The notes under the pieces were generated by a model. That model was not told the origin of the DNA. It was given only the letters and a program-made list of their open reading frames with translations, and did not search any database. From contig JAAYPA010000004.1 in assembly GCA_012520055.1 (NCBI GenBank), forward strand, positions 1-38,035: a DNA stretch of 38,035 nucleotides. Reading direction: 5' to 3'. The DNA is from Mollicutes bacterium. GTDB taxonomy: Bacteria > Bacillota_I > Bacilli_A > RF39 > UBA660. Positions within the stretch are counted from its first letter, which is position 1. Each line of letters starts with the position of its first letter. Of this stretch, positions 36,428-38,035 are shown one piece after another. The position numbers were made by a program, and so were the translations under genes.

Positions 36428-37624
36428 CTATTCATTTGCTAAATTATCAAAATAACCGGAAATATATACAACAGGTGTTCCTTTATCTCCAGAACCACTT
36501 ATTAAATCAGCAAGTGATCCAACTAAATCAGTTATTCTTCTTGGAGTAGTACCTAAACTTAAATTATTTCCTTTTAAGTCCTTTTCTTTATTTCTTATTT
36601 CATTCTTTAAAGCTTCTTTTAATTCAGCGCTACCTAGATTCGCAAATTTTGTATCACTAATATACTTTAATTTTATTTCATTAGGTGTTCCTTCTAAGCC
36701 TTCTGTATAAGCCGGGCTAACAACTGGATCAGCAAGTTCCCAGATGCCACCTATCGGATCTTTAAATGCACCATCTCCGTAAACCATTACTTCAATATTT
36801 TTACCAGTTTTTTCTTTTAATTCATTTTGTATACTTTTAACTAGTTCTTCACCATGTTCAGGGAATAGTTTTAGTCTTTCTTCAGTAGATTTATTACTTC
36901 CCAGTAACCCATATTTACTATTATATCCAGAATTACCAATAGGTTTATTTAAAATATCATGTAACCCATAAACATTAGCACCTTTATTTTTTAATAATTC
37001 TTTAGTTTTATACCTAGTATGAATATCACAATTAATTACATTATTTTGATAAGTTAAAATAACTTCAGGATTATTAGCAAAAACAAAATTTACTTTACAA
37101 TTTTCTTCCTCAATAGCTTTTTTATATACTTCTATCATATTAATTCCGGTAAACGGATGTAGCCAATCACCAAAATTATCAAAATACTCTTTTTCTGTAA
37201 ATACACTATTTAAATTATATCCACATTTATATAATTTATTTTCATCTAATATGCCATTACCTACTTCATCAGTTGGAAAAGATATTAACATAGTGATTTC
37301 ATCCATATAACGAGCAATACCTTTTAAAATCGGTAAAAAACGATTACGACTTAAAATTGGATGGACTAATCCTACTTTTTTATCAGGAAATTTTTCTTTT
37401 AGGTCTTCGCATATATCATCTAAGGTAGCAAAATTACCTTCACATTTACCTACGACGGCTTCCGTAATAGCTACTATGTCACGATCTTTTAATTCAAAAT
37501 TATGAACCTTACTAGCTTCTAACAAAGAATCTACGACAACTTTTTGTAGATTATATCCTTCTCTAATAATAGGTGTTCTAATCCCCATTGCTAGTGTTCC
37601 TACTAATCTTGTCAAATAACACAC
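36428..37624 (-). CDS. CofE-like (coenzyme F420-0:L-glutamate ligase family) protein
   Basis: MGIRTPIIREGYNLQKVVVDSLLEA; DIVAITEAVVGKCEGN; EVMVYGDGAFKDPIGGIWELADPVVSPAYTEGLEG. Confidence 0.75.
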   Translation of the reverse strand: MCYLTRLVGTLAMGIRTPIIREGYNLQKVVVDSLLEASKVHNFELKDRDIVAITEAVVGKCEGNFATLDDICEDLKEKFPDKKVGLVHPILSRNRFLPILKGIARYMDEITMLISFPTDEVGNGILDENKLYKCGYNLNSVFTEKEYFDNFGDWLHPFTGINMIEVYKKAIEEENCKVNFVFANNPEVILTYQNNVINCDIHTRYKTKELLKNKGANVYGLHDILNKPIGNSGYNSKYGLLGSNKSTEERLKLFPEHGEELVKSIQNELKEKTGKNIEVMVYGDGAFKDPIGGIWELADPVVSPAYTEGLEGTPNEIKLKYISDTKFANLGSAELKEALKNEIRNKEKDLKGNNLSLGTTPRRITDLVGSLADLISGSGDKGTPVVYISGYFDNLANE

Positions 37625-37739
37625 ATCCTTCTTTTTAATTGTATATCAACCTTTTATATCAGTCAAACAATATAAAATATTCATCTGTAAAATCGATGAA
37701 TATCTTTAACAAGTTCTAAATAATCAAAAAAAATAAATA

Positions 37740-38035
37740 TTATTGATATATTGCTTTGAATGGTAATCCCGTACTGCCATCTCCGGTTACTCTAACGTGT
37801 GTACTAATAGAAATTACCGGTCTAATTCCATTAGCACGATGTACAGTTTCTGTTAATAAATAACCAGTAGTTGTTACATAAAATATAGATGAGCCGCTAC
37901 CTTGATATGGAGACATAGTCCAATAATCAATATCACTACACAAAAAGGCTGTACCAGCAGCAGTCCCATATACAAGACCTCCCATCGATGCTTCATCTGC
38001 CGTTAATAATCCGATTGGATAATCTAGGGCTCCAT
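37740..38035 (-). CDS. C-terminal part of a third surface-protein paralog (runs off the right edge)
   Basis: Frame open to window end: ALDYPIGLLTADEASMGGLVYG...YWTMSPYQGSG...IRPVISISTHVRVTGDGSTGLPFKAIYQ; matches paralogs 1 and 2. Confidence 0.7.
   Translation of the reverse strand, partial: GALDYPIGLLTADEASMGGLVYGTAAGTAFLCSDIDYWTMSPYQGSGSSIFYVTTTGYLLTETVHRANGIRPVISISTHVRVTGDGSTGLPFKAIYQ

Noticed and set aside
1-38035. CRISPR array, transposase/IS, prophage or rRNA genes
   Set aside because: No regular direct-repeat/spacer structure, transposase or integrase motifs, phage structural genes or rRNA stretches recognised by reading.

Overview
The window is an AT-rich chromosomal segment from a low-GC Gram-positive (Firmicutes-type), probably spore-forming bacterium. 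It is almost fully coding. The minus strand carries an apparent spo0A–degenerate clpC–cysS–yugP cluster. Directly upstream is a hybrid histidine kinase + HPt-receiver pair. Next come an acyltransferase/AMP-ligase/HAD cluster, a GerS/LolA-like lipoprotein, an LTA synthase, one tRNA-Gly(GCC), a DUF368 protein and a cadherin-like-domain membrane protein with a polybasic tail. The plus strand then carries a very large YfhO–LtaS fusion followed by an LCP protein and small unknown genes. The final minus-strand part is a parA-parB-mscS-DUF951-abgT-SEC59-DUF92 run, and upstream of it lie three paralogous TasA-like-leader surface proteins interrupted by a CofE-like gene. The most interesting points are: (1) a ClpC-like ATPase whose second AAA module has lost its Walker motifs and stops just after a putative ClpP-docking IGF tripeptide; (2) a complete candidate His-Asp-His-Asp phosphorelay beside spo0A; (3) a single-polypeptide fusion of a YfhO-type LTA glycosylation protein with an LTA synthase; (4) an overlapping SEC59/DUF92 pair resembling the plant phytol-kinase/phytyl-phosphate-kinase pair; (5) one gene split by two frameshifts, both at poly-A tracts. 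All calls were made by reading the sequence and supplied ORFs; no database search was run.
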